From Collinsella aerofaciens (GTDB taxonomy: Bacteria; Actinomycetota; Coriobacteriia; Coriobacteriales; Coriobacteriaceae), in NCBI RefSeq assembly GCF_963360655.1, contig NZ_OY725712.1, positions 124,001-188,000 on the forward strand: DNA of 64,000 bases, in the 5' to 3' direction. A program made the position numbers and the translations under genes. This document shows positions 54,962-63,660 of this stretch, piece by piece; position 1 is the first letter of the stretch, and each line of letters begins with the position of its first letter. The notes below the pieces were generated by a model. The model was not told where the DNA came from. It made no database searches and worked only from the letters and a program-made list of their open reading frames with translations.

Positions 54962-55552
54962 GTGCTGGCTACTATGGCTAGCCACCACGGGAAGAAAGAA
55001 CAGATGGCCGCGCCCCTGGCCCCAGCGAAAGATATACGGTTCATTGAAGCAGCCGAACGCTCGAGGTCCGAAATCTGCATGTACACGGTCCGCGAGAACG
55101 ATATCGTCGACAACGCCGTGAAAATCCCGATGCGAATGATCCAGGAGTTCGGGTGCGCGGACGGGTGGATCGGCATTGTACAGTACGACAGCTTCGCGTA
55201 CCTCGCCGACAGACACACCGCCGACGGCGGAAGCATCTACGCCCACGGTTCCATCTCCTACGGCATCCCCGGGCCAAAACTAATCCGCGAGATCTTTGAG
55301 GGCATCCCGCACAATCTCGTTATCAAAACGCCCAAGTACGCATATCAGAAGGAGTATCGAATCATCGGGTCGCAACCGGTCGAATGCCTTCTTATACCCG
55401 ACGAGAACCACCCTGGCTGCAAAATTGAAGAATACGACCATGTAGAGCTTGATCTAGGCAGCAGCATCGCAAACTTTTCCTGGAAGGCCTCGGTGCCGAG
55501 CCTCGAAGATGCACAAGGCGGTCTCATGCTGGAGTTGCCGCATCGAGCATAG
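54962..55552 (+). CDS. Hypothetical protein, family repeated as fragments in this island
   Basis: 196 aa. SEICMYTVRENDIVDNAVKI, FGCADGWIGIVQYDSFAYLA and especially KTPKYAYQKEYRIIGSQPVE resemble a family of small proteins from mobile regions in which a Lys-x-x-x-Tyr-x-x-Gln-x-Glu-Tyr-Arg motif is conserved. Its function is not known to me. The N-terminus (ASHHGKKEQMAAPLA) looks shortened compared with the fragment at 47.02 kb, which has GRLYMNAAGYYHGLPGEQ. The gene may therefore be 5'-truncated. The last 42 codons fall in the right direct repeat. Confidence 0.55.
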   Translation: MLATMASHHGKKEQMAAPLAPAKDIRFIEAAERSRSEICMYTVRENDIVDNAVKIPMRMIQEFGCADGWIGIVQYDSFAYLADRHTADGGSIYAHGSISYGIPGPKLIREIFEGIPHNLVIKTPKYAYQKEYRIIGSQPVECLLIPDENHPGCKIEEYDHVELDLGSSIANFSWKASVPSLEDAQGGLMLELPHRA

Positions 55553-55783
55553 TCAACCCGACGCGATCCACAACGTCACCGGGCAATCAGCCATCCCTCC
55601 CCTCCCCAACATCCCCCAGAAAGTTCGCTGATGTTGACTGGGGTTCCCGTAAAATAAACCGCAACAAAATATGTGCGGAGTGCTGGCCTGGAGCTGCCTT
55701 CGGACCCTATTGGCTGCTCACCGAGAGGCTCCGCTATGAATCGACCCCTTTACTACCTGCTCTGCGCGATCGCGTGCACGTCC
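55424..55783. repeat. Right copy of the direct repeat flanking the island
   Basis: About 360 bp aligned with 45051-45422. This copy holds the intact 3' end of the hypothetical gene and the intact 5' end of the transglutaminase-like gene, so it is probably the parent form. Confidence 0.85.
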
Positions 55784-57115
55784 CTGATCAGCGCGACGTT
55801 GCCTACGCCAGCCATCGCAGAAGCCATGCAGCCTCCGGCAACAGCCGAGCAGCAGGCGCAAGCCGACGCCACCAGCGACACAGGCAAGGCCGAAGACGGC
55901 ACCAACACAAATGCGGCAACAGATACCGTAGAGGACAGCGCCGCAACATCCATCGACACCAGCGCAGCCAACACGGAAAGCGCTGACGGCACCGCCACCG
56001 CCAACACCGCAAACCCCACGGCCGCCACCCCCGGCACCACCGCCGCAATCGACACGGCCGCCACAGCCCCCACCCCAACCCTCCGAGCCCAGACCAACCC
56101 CACGCCCGCGGCAATCTCCGCCACGTCACAAACCGGCTACGCCCACTCCGCCACCGCAACCCAAAACGGCGTCATCTTCACCGTCTCGTGGAACGACGCC
56201 CCCGCGGGCACCGCGACGACCTTCCACGTAACCCAAACCAACGGCTCGTCCCAGGCCAAGGCGCGCATGGACGTGCCCACCTATTGGAACGGCGGCGGCC
56301 AGGAAAGCGTCTGCGACCCGTCGCGCCCGGCATGGGCCAGCTACCACAGCCTGGGCACCGCGGGTCACGACTTTACCTTTGACTTCACGGCATCGGGCAC
56401 GTACCGCATCTACTTCTACTTTATGGACAACGACAGAAACGACCCCCAAAACGACAAGGGGATCTACTACCTGCGCACCACGGCGGAAGTGGCCGTAAAC
56501 GACGCCGCCCGCCCGAGCGTCACGCAGATCGTCAACAACGCCGTGGCCCAGTGCAGGCAAGAGACAGACGGCTCGGAATACGACATGGCGCTGTGGCTCC
56601 ACGACTGGACGCTCGACCAGCTGGAGTACGACCACAACCTCAACTGGTGCTCGGCCGAAAGCGGCCTCACGCGCCACCAGGGCACCTGCGAGAGCTACCA
56701 GCGCATCTACTCCAAGCTCCTTGACGCCGCGGGCATCGCCAACGGCCGCATCACCGGCAACGGCCACACCTGGAACGCCGTAAAGATCGACGGCAAATGG
56801 TGCCAGATGGACCTAACCTGGGACGACACCAGCGACAACTGGTACGGAGACCTGGACCAGCGCCATCTGTACTTTGGCCTGACAGACGAGCTCATGGCAA
56901 TCGCCCACTCCGACCACACAGCCAACTACCAGAAGGATGACTACGCCTACCGCTCGACCGACCTGTCCAACAATTACTTTGTGCGAAATGGCAGAGCCGA
57001 AGAATGGGCGGAGAAGTATGCCGACCGCGTTCAGCAGCACTTAGATGCCAAGGAAGAGAGCTTTTCACAATCGTGCAGTAATGCGCGATTGAGAGACCTT
57101 TGTAGAAAACATTAA
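55736..57115 (+). CDS. Secreted transglutaminase-like protein, 3' end truncated
   Basis: 459 aa from ATG 55736 (MNRPLYYLLCAIACTSLISA), a signal peptide with a possible cleavage after AIA. Residues about 30-130 are a Thr/Ala-rich low-complexity linker; next comes a beta-rich domain (GVIFTVSWNDAPAGTATTFH) and a transglutaminase-like domain with Cys in HQGTCESYQRIY, His in GNGHTWNAVKIDGKW and Asp in MDLTWDD. The last 15 residues (QSCSNARLRDLCRKH) are read from the acetyltransferase remnant, so the true C-terminus is lost. Likely cell-envelope protein. GAGAGG precedes the ATG. Confidence 0.8.
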   Translation: MNRPLYYLLCAIACTSLISATLPTPAIAEAMQPPATAEQQAQADATSDTGKAEDGTNTNAATDTVEDSAATSIDTSAANTESADGTATANTANPTAATPGTTAAIDTAATAPTPTLRAQTNPTPAAISATSQTGYAHSATATQNGVIFTVSWNDAPAGTATTFHVTQTNGSSQAKARMDVPTYWNGGGQESVCDPSRPAWASYHSLGTAGHDFTFDFTASGTYRIYFYFMDNDRNDPQNDKGIYYLRTTAEVAVNDAARPSVTQIVNNAVAQCRQETDGSEYDMALWLHDWTLDQLEYDHNLNWCSAESGLTRHQGTCESYQRIYSKLLDAAGIANGRITGNGHTWNAVKIDGKWCQMDLTWDDTSDNWYGDLDQRHLYFGLTDELMAIAHSDHTANYQKDDYAYRSTDLSNNYFVRNGRAEEWAEKYADRVQQHLDAKEESFSQSCSNARLRDLCRKH

Positions 57116-57357
57116 TCGAAATAGAGAAACAGAGCTTAACGGGCTTTCTCCTCATGAAGTTCTTACTAATTAGGAATCGAGCGGCATTGAGGGGATTTTC
57201 AAATGCTTGCCAGAGTTCCAATACCATTCGGTCCTTTGAAGGCGGACCTAAAACTTCCAGACATCGTCCCCAAGCAATCAGGGCGTCTGAGGGTCTGATG
57301 AAGAGCAAGCCTATCGCGCTCAAGGTATTCAGACAATTCATGCTTAGAGGTAATCAT
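57061..57357 (-). pseudogene. Serine O-acetyltransferase-like gene, frameshifted and truncated
   Basis: Minus strand from ATG 57357 reads MITSKHELSEYLERDRLALH then QTLRRPDCLG. The homologous continuation moves to another frame (DDVWKF, with TAG for a likely CAG, then VRLQRTEWYWNSGKHL) and later to a third (PVKLCFSISINVFYKGLSIA, HYCTIVKS), which matches the GLSIAHYGTIV start of the left-handed beta-helix in EPS-type serine acetyltransferases. It stops at about 57061, where the transglutaminase gene begins. At least two frameshifts and one stop; no beta-helix is left. Confidence 0.75.
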
Positions 57358-57362
57358 GCTTG

Positions 57363-57884
57363 TTAATCCTTACTAAGTTCACGCTCCACGGCGGCGCGTT
57401 TCTCCAGCCAGCTCAAATTCTTGGTATGCATGAAAGCGTCCTCGTTCTTCGCGCGATAGTCATCGACACATTCGATTACGCGTGCAGGAACGCCAACAGC
57501 TACGGAGTTATCAGGGATATCGTGAGTGACTACTGCGCCCGCGCCGATAATGCAGTTCTTGCCGATAGTAACGCCAGGCATAATCGTCGCATTGAGGCCG
57601 ATATGGCAATTGTCACCAATCCTCACCCTTGCAAAACGATCAACATCGGAGAGCTCAGGATAAAGGTGACGGAGAACCCATACGCCGCCATCGTGAGTAG
57701 TGATGCTCACGCCCCGCGTGATGCGTACGTTGTCCCCGATCTCGACGAGATAGGGCTCGGAACCGAACTCATAGCCGTTGAGGATCTCGCACCCCCGCCC
57801 GATGACAAGACCACGCTCGCGAAGTTTCTCGAGCTTCTTCTTGCCTGGCGTGAGTTTCCAGGCGATGGTAGAAAACAGGGACAT
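57363..57884 (-). CDS. LbH-family O-acetyltransferase (CysE/WbbJ-like)
   Basis: 173 aa from ATG 57884 (MSLFSTIAWKLTPGKKKLEK), after AGGAGG. Hexapeptide-repeat left-handed beta-helix: GRGCEILNGYEFG, IGDNVRITRGVSITTHDG, VRIGDNCHIGLNATIMPGVT, IGKNCIIGAGAVVTHDIPDN and SVAVGVPARVIECVDDY. His93-like THDGG and the C-terminal GVPAR are typical of sugar or lipid acetyltransferases. Likely decorates a surface-polysaccharide sugar. It lies last in the cluster, just before the acetyltransferase remnant. Confidence 0.87.
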   Translation of the reverse strand: MSLFSTIAWKLTPGKKKLEKLRERGLVIGRGCEILNGYEFGSEPYLVEIGDNVRITRGVSITTHDGGVWVLRHLYPELSDVDRFARVRIGDNCHIGLNATIMPGVTIGKNCIIGAGAVVTHDIPDNSVAVGVPARVIECVDDYRAKNEDAFMHTKNLSWLEKRAAVERELSKD

Positions 57885-57897
57885 GGGGAGCAACCTC

Positions 57898-59229
57898 CTA
57901 TTCGAGTTCGGCAAGCTTCTTGTTCACGACATGAACCTTCGTCATATTTGTAGCGAGGTACTGGAGCATGGTTGCGATAACGATCGCGTACACACCAAGG
58001 AAGTGAACAAGGAGAAAGGCAACGCCAAGGTACAGAATATTAGAAACCAAATTCAGCAAGCCGTCCTCCTTAGCAAGCCCAAGCGAGAAGAAGTACGGAT
58101 GCAGAGCGACATACATGAGCCCGTAGAAATGGACCGCAAGTAGGATAAGGAATAGGGGTAGGTTCGCCGCATACTCCGGTCCAAAGAAAACCCCAAAGAG
58201 GGGGTAACCGAAAATCGCGGCAATGATCAGGCATCCGACCATAACGACGCAGATCGCGTTCCTGATCTTCAGAACGACACCGAAAGCGTCCCTCTGCCTG
58301 CCCTCGGAGACGAGCTCGGACATCTGGGGCATGATGGCGGTCGAGATCGGGTTCGTAAGCAGCGAGAAAACCTGCAGCGCCTGTTTGAACACCTTGTAGA
58401 CGGCGACCATCTCAACGGACACGGCAGAGATGATGAAGACGTCGAGATACTTGACGGGAACATCGACGGTGGTGCCGAGGTTGGACCAGAGGCAGAAAGA
58501 CACAAATCCATGGTCTCGTCGAGAAAGAGGCGCTAGGAGAACCCGTCTCAACCCGAACCTTCGATGGAGGAAGTATAGCGCCAGGAACAGCAGTGAGACA
58601 TGGTTGGCGATGTCCGTCGCAACATAAACGACCACATAGCCGAGCATCGTGTGCTCAATGGGGAGAAGACAGTAGCCGCCGACCACCAGGAGCTTGAACA
58701 CCGCGAGGGCGATGCTGTTGACCGCGGTCCACTGGAACTTATCGAACAGGCGGAGAATCCCGATCGAGGACCCCTCGATATGGAACACAATCTCGAGAGA
58801 GAAGATGAAGGCCACAAGTTTGACTTCGGCCCCCCAACCCATAAGGTCGCAGACGAAGGTGAGCGCGAGAAGGCCGAGGACGGTGCCGGCGATCGCCGTC
58901 GCGACGTCCATGATGATGCCGAGCTTCAGGTCGGCGAACAGGCGCTCGTCATCCCTTTGCGACTTGGCGTCGGCGCCGAACTTGATGATCGCCTGCCAGG
59001 ACTGGAAGTTCACGAGCGCGTCCACGACGGTCATGTACTGCTGACCCAGGACAAAGAACGCGTACTGCGTGACGCCGAGGGACTGAACGAGGACAGAAAG
59101 CGTGATAAGGCCTATCGCCTGTGCGCCGCTCGTTCCCAACAGCGCCGTGGCAGCGTTCCTGAACAGCCGGGCCCAGAAGCCCTGGCCGCCCGCTTTCCGC
59201 TTGAGTTCCTTAAGGTCTAACTTCTTCAA
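57898..59229 (-). CDS. Polysaccharide flippase (Wzx-like, MOP superfamily)
   Basis: 443 aa, about 12-14 transmembrane segments starting after FRNAATALLGTSGAQAIGLI; other segments include LGQQYMTVVDALVNFQSWQA and LLTNPISTAIMPQMSELVSE (the family motif region). Expected to flip undecaprenyl-linked repeat units across the membrane. TTG 59229 is the start: GGGAGAG precedes it by a few bases and TTGA overlaps the stop of the deacetylase-like gene. 13 bp separate its stop from the acetyltransferase start. Confidence 0.9.
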   Translation of the reverse strand: MKKLDLKELKRKAGGQGFWARLFRNAATALLGTSGAQAIGLITLSVLVQSLGVTQYAFFVLGQQYMTVVDALVNFQSWQAIIKFGADAKSQRDDERLFADLKLGIIMDVATAIAGTVLGLLALTFVCDLMGWGAEVKLVAFIFSLEIVFHIEGSSIGILRLFDKFQWTAVNSIALAVFKLLVVGGYCLLPIEHTMLGYVVVYVATDIANHVSLLFLALYFLHRRFGLRRVLLAPLSRRDHGFVSFCLWSNLGTTVDVPVKYLDVFIISAVSVEMVAVYKVFKQALQVFSLLTNPISTAIMPQMSELVSEGRQRDAFGVVLKIRNAICVVMVGCLIIAAIFGYPLFGVFFGPEYAANLPLFLILLAVHFYGLMYVALHPYFFSLGLAKEDGLLNLVSNILYLGVAFLLVHFLGVYAIVIATMLQYLATNMTKVHVVNKKLAELE

Positions 59230-60173
59230 TCTGCTCTCCCGCGCATACCGTAATCCCTCGCGAACCCCGACATTCCCTGGCCCTTGAAGCCGAGCTCGGC
59301 GGCGTGGGAGAAGGTCTTCTCGATAACCGCGAAAAGGTCATCGATAGACTCCTCGTCCGGGAAGTTTGGGCTCCCTCCGGGCATGAGCTCGGAGGAGTGA
59401 ATCATGAACATCGCATACGAATCGTCAGACGAGGCGACATCGTCCAGAAGGCCGCAAAGGGCGCTCGCCGAAGGGTTTTTAGACGGCCTCAGCCATTGCC
59501 ACTGACCCTTGATGAGACGTTTTCCCTGGCGAAGGACATCCTTCGGCTCATGAAGAGCATCGAAGGCGAACCGGTGAGTCCTCCTGATCGTCATGGGCAC
59601 CTCAAGAAGCCCGGGGTGTAGCTCGTAAGGACGCTCCGGGGACTGCGAGTAATCGCTGCCGGGAAGCCCCGTCTGCCCCGGCGCCATAGTCCAGTCCATA
59701 TGCGGGGTCACGGAGCAGTCGACAATGAAACCCTTCTTCGCGAGGAGGCCCGCGTACATTTCATCGAGTGCCCAGCGCCCGCTCCTATGGGAGGTCACGG
59801 GAGCTTCGAAACGATTGCGGAGGGACTCGAGCAGTGTGTCGAACTTGGCCTCCATCTGCTCCTCGGGATACTCGATGAGGTAGGCGCGCTGATCGGTCTT
59901 TTCCTCGAGCGGAAACTCCGGCGGGTTGTTCCAGGCATGCAAATGCATGCCGATCTCGCATTTACCTGAGTCATTCTTGGGCATCATATACCTCACGAAG
60001 CGATCGTCTTGGCACATTTCCCAGTTGGTGAGCCAGGTGGGCACAAAACCGTAATTCTCGGCAAGCTCCTGGAATCTCGGTAGGAACAGCGTGTTCTCGG
60101 TCGAGATGCCGTTCGAGACGTCCCACTGGTTGTCCGCCTCGGTGTCTATGGTTATGAGCAGCTTCTTAGCCAT
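59226..60173 (-). CDS. Polysaccharide deacetylase-like protein (WalW type)
   Basis: 315 aa. KKLLITIDTEADNQWDVSNG holds the metal-binding Asp region, CEIGMHLHAWNN the His-x-His, and VTSHRSGRWALDEMYAGLLA the third motif, as in NodB-like deacetylases of cell-surface glycans. MFMIHSSELMPGGSPNFPDE is a conserved late motif. Followed by the flippase (TTGA overlap) and preceded by the GT4 gene. Substrate unknown. Confidence 0.8.
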   Translation of the reverse strand: MAKKLLITIDTEADNQWDVSNGISTENTLFLPRFQELAENYGFVPTWLTNWEMCQDDRFVRYMMPKNDSGKCEIGMHLHAWNNPPEFPLEEKTDQRAYLIEYPEEQMEAKFDTLLESLRNRFEAPVTSHRSGRWALDEMYAGLLAKKGFIVDCSVTPHMDWTMAPGQTGLPGSDYSQSPERPYELHPGLLEVPMTIRRTHRFAFDALHEPKDVLRQGKRLIKGQWQWLRPSKNPSASALCGLLDDVASSDDSYAMFMIHSSELMPGGSPNFPDEESIDDLFAVIEKTFSHAAELGFKGQGMSGFARDYGMRGRAD

Positions 60174-60176
60174 TTC

Positions 60177-61331
60177 CTATCCTTTCAACGCCTCGAGGAA
60201 CCGGTCCGCCTGCGCGCCGACCAGGTATCCCCGTGCGGCCTCGACGGCGGCGTCCCCCATCGACCTTCTAAGACTCTCGTAGCCGAGAATCTCCATAGTG
60301 CGCTCGGCAAGGGACTCCACGTCCCCGTTGGGAACGATGAAGCCGTCCACCGCGTCATCTATGAGCGAGCAGGGGCCGTCGTTCTCAAAGGCAACGCAGG
60401 GAACGCCGTGCGACATCGCCTCCAGGATGGACAGCCCAAACCCCTCCCAGCGAGACGGGGAGATGAGGACGGTCGCCTGTTCGTAATAACGCTCAGCGTC
60501 GGTGACGAAGCCCCTGAGCTCCATTTTGAACGGTAGCCTAGCGTCCTCTAACCATTCCTCAAGGCTCGGGCGGTAAGGGCCGTCTCCCACTACGAGGAAT
60601 TCTCCGCCAAAACCTCTCACCGCGAGCGCCTCCGCGATGCGCGGGATGTAGTCGGCGCCTTTAGAGCCGGGATCAAGACGACCGCAGTAAAGCACACAGT
60701 TCTCCGCGTAGCCTCTCGTGCCCATATTCGCGATGGAATTGGGGAGGACGATCGCCGAATGCCCGGTGTGTAGCTCATAGACTTCCTTGCTCTGCTCGGT
60801 AAGTACGAAATTCACCTTGCAGCGCCTGAGCGCAAATGCATAGAGGCAGTCCTGACCGTAAAAGCCCCTGCCGCCCTGATTGAAATAGCCATCATAAGTG
60901 CTGTGCTGCCAGCCGCAGACATCGATGCTCAAGCCGTCGCAGGCATACACCGCAACGATAGTATGAAGCGGATCGCAACCAACAGCCACGTCGAAACGAC
61001 CCTCTTTTAGAGCCTCACGCACAGCCGCTAGGGACTTTTTATCAATTACTGAGCCACCGAGACTGTGCTCGTGACAAATTGGCTTCAATAAACCGGAATG
61101 TCGCCTGACCTTAGAAACGAGCTTGCCAAGCGGCTTGGAAGCCCCTTTGATGCCGACGGGCAGGATCACAACATCAGAGCTCAAGCCATAGGGATTCTCG
61201 CCCAGCTCGGGGGTATCCATGAGAACAGAGACATCCACACCGCGCGAAACGAGCTCGTTGGCCAACAGCGCGACGGCCCTCTGAAGCCCACCAGGAGTGG
61301 CGAGCGATTGGCAGACAAAGCAAATGCGCAT
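60177..61331 (-). CDS. GT4 family glycosyltransferase
   Basis: 384 aa from ATG 61331 (MRICFVCQSLATPGGLQRAV). The N-terminal Gly-rich loop TPGGLQRAVALLANELVSRG and the C-terminal motif RYYEQATVLISPSRWEGFGL, SILEAMSHGVPCVAFENDG (E-x7-E) identify a retaining GT-B (GT4) enzyme. ILYCGRLDPGSKGADYIPRI is the nucleotide-sugar side. Donor and acceptor cannot be told from sequence. It starts one base after the wzy stop, so the genes are one operon. Confidence 0.9.
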   Translation of the reverse strand: MRICFVCQSLATPGGLQRAVALLANELVSRGVDVSVLMDTPELGENPYGLSSDVVILPVGIKGASKPLGKLVSKVRRHSGLLKPICHEHSLGGSVIDKKSLAAVREALKEGRFDVAVGCDPLHTIVAVYACDGLSIDVCGWQHSTYDGYFNQGGRGFYGQDCLYAFALRRCKVNFVLTEQSKEVYELHTGHSAIVLPNSIANMGTRGYAENCVLYCGRLDPGSKGADYIPRIAEALAVRGFGGEFLVVGDGPYRPSLEEWLEDARLPFKMELRGFVTDAERYYEQATVLISPSRWEGFGLSILEAMSHGVPCVAFENDGPCSLIDDAVDGFIVPNGDVESLAERTMEILGYESLRRSMGDAAVEAARGYLVGAQADRFLEALKG

Positions 61332-61332
61332 C

Positions 61333-62583
61333 TCAATCACCCTGCTCAGAGCTGCGTGAGATTCCAAGATATGCCGAATAGCGAGCAACACCGACAAAAA
61401 GCCAGGCCACAATTACGCATTGCAACATTCCGTCCTGAGTCGAGCATATAGATGAATAGGTGTTGACATGAACAAAATAAAGGGCAAGAAGACCGAAGGG
61501 GACAATGCCAAGCCCCCTGAGCGTCTGGACAAGAGGCAAGACGAATAGATAAATCGCCAACAAAACTGAAAACGCAATCCCGTAACTGAAAGCGAATCTG
61601 AGGAGGGGATATTCCAATGCGATAATCAATAAATTATTTGAATAGTCAAACTCATGACCCGTAAACCAGTCATAGCGAATAACACCTGCGGCCACCAGCT
61701 GGTCTAACTGCACATTACGCGATGAAGTCATATCACCAGATTTGATACCGATCATTATTCGATCAATCACGGTATCAAACAAACCGGCCAAGTAAAATGC
61801 AAGCAGGCCCACGATGATTACAATGCAATATTTAATATTTTTAGCATTTGAATACGCAAGGATAATCATGCAGAGCAGGCAAACCATCGCCGAGCGACTA
61901 CCGGTAAGGAGGACAACAGCAGCCGCGACAAGAGTAACCAATATCTGATTGATCTTGGCACCCATAAATCTACTAGCGATCTGGTTGAGGGCAAAATAAA
62001 GCAGCGCCACTTCAGCCGTAAGAAGGCTGTGACCCATTATTGAAACAAGGCGACCTGATGAGCTCATGCTGATAAGGCTGTCTGACCCATAGAAATTGGT
62101 AATGGCTTTAGTTACGGAAAAACCACTTACAACATCGCATGCCGCACAAGCAGCAATGACAAGCATGACAGCATTCAAAACCCTCATAAAGCCCTTAAAA
62201 AATGCCGGGAAAATGGTCTCAGGAACAACAACAAAGAGAAGGACCAGGGGAAGAAGGCAGGCAATGAGAAACGAAGGAGACATCCCAGTCGAGAAAGCCA
62301 GGAGTACCAATCCAGCAAACAGCACAGAACGTACGACGCCGAAGCTTCGTGACATTGCATATTTATGACCGAGCATATAAAGAAGAAGCCAAGCAACGGT
62401 CAGCAACACAACAGGGTTGAGTGCCCAAACCGCCTCACTGCCGGGAATCAACTTATGCCTCAAAAGATAAGGTGCGACGAATAAACCAAGGGCTATAAAC
62501 ATCCCAGCTCTTCTACCAACCGTCTCATCCTGCTCAAGTGGACGTCGGTTTCTCCTTGAAAAAACGAAGTTGTCTACGATCAC
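61333..62583 (-). CDS. O-antigen polymerase/ligase-like membrane protein (Wzy-type)
   Basis: 416 aa with about 10-12 transmembrane segments (RAGMFIALGLFVAPYLL, LNPVVLLTVAWLLLYMLG, ASRFMGAKINQILVTLVAAA) and a large external loop after DTVIDRIMIGIKSGDMTSSR. The motif VVLLTGSRSAMVCLLCMIIL is typical of Wzy/O-antigen ligase proteins. Function: joins repeat units at the outer face. GTG 62583 overlaps the previous stop (GTGA). Lower GC than the neighbouring genes suggests recent acquisition. Confidence 0.82.
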   Translation of the reverse strand: MIVDNFVFSRRNRRPLEQDETVGRRAGMFIALGLFVAPYLLRHKLIPGSEAVWALNPVVLLTVAWLLLYMLGHKYAMSRSFGVVRSVLFAGLVLLAFSTGMSPSFLIACLLPLVLLFVVVPETIFPAFFKGFMRVLNAVMLVIAACAACDVVSGFSVTKAITNFYGSDSLISMSSSGRLVSIMGHSLLTAEVALLYFALNQIASRFMGAKINQILVTLVAAAVVLLTGSRSAMVCLLCMIILAYSNAKNIKYCIVIIVGLLAFYLAGLFDTVIDRIMIGIKSGDMTSSRNVQLDQLVAAGVIRYDWFTGHEFDYSNNLLIIALEYPLLRFAFSYGIAFSVLLAIYLFVLPLVQTLRGLGIVPFGLLALYFVHVNTYSSICSTQDGMLQCVIVAWLFVGVARYSAYLGISRSSEQGD

Positions 62584-63644
62584 TCCCCGATCACCTCATT
62601 CCACTTGTCGGCAATCGCGCCAGCAGACAGCATCTCCCTAATACCTGCAGCATTAGACCCCAGGCGCTGAGCAAGCCCGTCCTCATCCGCGACGCGTGCC
62701 ATCGCGACCGAGAGCTCACCCTCCCCGCCCACGGGAACCAGTATTCCATTCTCACCGTCTCGGATAACCATGCGAGCACCGCCGCAGGGGCAGTCCGTGC
62801 AGATGCAAGGCAACCCGATGGCCATAGCCTCGAGCATAGAGTTAGAAAGTCCCTCATAATCGCTGGGCAGAACAAACAACCCGGCATCGCGCACCACATC
62901 GTGCACGTCCTGACGCCCAGGGCTGATGGAAACTGCATTCGCAATGTCCAGTTCTTCTGCGAGTGCGACGAGCGAATCGTGCTCCGTGCCGTCGCCATAG
63001 ACCTCGAGTGTCCAACCATCGTGAGAAACCAAGAACTCCGCGAAGGCGCGGAGCAGCATGCCAAGATTCTTCTGCTTCTCCAAACGGCAGAAGCAGGCGA
63101 CCGAATGACGGCGCTCACCGCGAAAAGGTTCAGGCAAATTATCCTTTACAGGATTGAGAATCACAGTCTTCGCAACCTTATTCGAGAAATACGCCGCCGC
63201 ATCGTCGGTCTGGCAGACCAACATGTCCGCATGGCGGTAGAGCCTCTCGCGGAGCCAATTGGTCTTTTTACCACTACCCACACGTGCCGGATCGTTGCGC
63301 TCCGAGATAACCAAGCGGTTGGGCAGCCCGGCGAGTGCAATGATGGTCTGCATGTTCACGAAGTACTCGAACGCCACGAAACATGCATCGGGGTTATGTT
63401 TGGCAACACCGCGCAGCCAGGAGATGCGATTCGCCCTGGAAGGCCCACCGGAACTCTGAGGCCCATACTCTTTTTGAACCCCATCTACGACCGGATATTC
63501 ACCCTCAAAACTGTTGTACACAGCGATGCCAACGCGCTTACCGCGACGAATGAACTCTGCCGCTAGGACGCAGATGACGCGAGCAGCGCCCCCGTTTGCG
63601 AGGGCATTGCTCACAAAAATGATATCTTGATTCTCTAATATCAC
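62580..63644 (-). CDS. GT4 family glycosyltransferase
   Basis: 354 aa from GTG 63644 (ILENQDIIFVSNALANGGAA), with AGGGGAATC before it; the frame is open 76 codons further upstream but that is not family-like. RLYRHADMLVCQTDDAAAYF, VACFCRLEKQKNLGMLLRAF and the E-x7-E motif FVLPSDYEGLSNSMLEAMAI, GLPCICTDCPCGG are GT4 signatures (GalNAc/glucosyl-transferase-like). The wzy gene follows with a 4-bp overlap. Sugar unknown. Confidence 0.9.
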   Translation of the reverse strand: MILENQDIIFVSNALANGGAARVICVLAAEFIRRGKRVGIAVYNSFEGEYPVVDGVQKEYGPQSSGGPSRANRISWLRGVAKHNPDACFVAFEYFVNMQTIIALAGLPNRLVISERNDPARVGSGKKTNWLRERLYRHADMLVCQTDDAAAYFSNKVAKTVILNPVKDNLPEPFRGERRHSVACFCRLEKQKNLGMLLRAFAEFLVSHDGWTLEVYGDGTEHDSLVALAEELDIANAVSISPGRQDVHDVVRDAGLFVLPSDYEGLSNSMLEAMAIGLPCICTDCPCGGARMVIRDGENGILVPVGGEGELSVAMARVADEDGLAQRLGSNAAGIREMLSAGAIADKWNEVIGE

Positions 63645-63660
63645 GATTCCCCTTGGGATC

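Noticed and set aside
45455-55552. CRISPR array or Cas13-type locus in the defence island
   Set aside because: No regularly spaced repeats and no large effector with two HEPN motifs; the HEPN proteins carry a single motif each.
45455-55552. Prophage
   Set aside because: No integrase, capsid, terminase or lysis genes; only defence-type and unknown genes with an IS remnant.
56892-57341. 149-codon minus-strand frame as a whole gene
   Set aside because: It mixes a stretch of a decayed acetyltransferase with antisense of the transglutaminase-like gene; no single protein family covers it.
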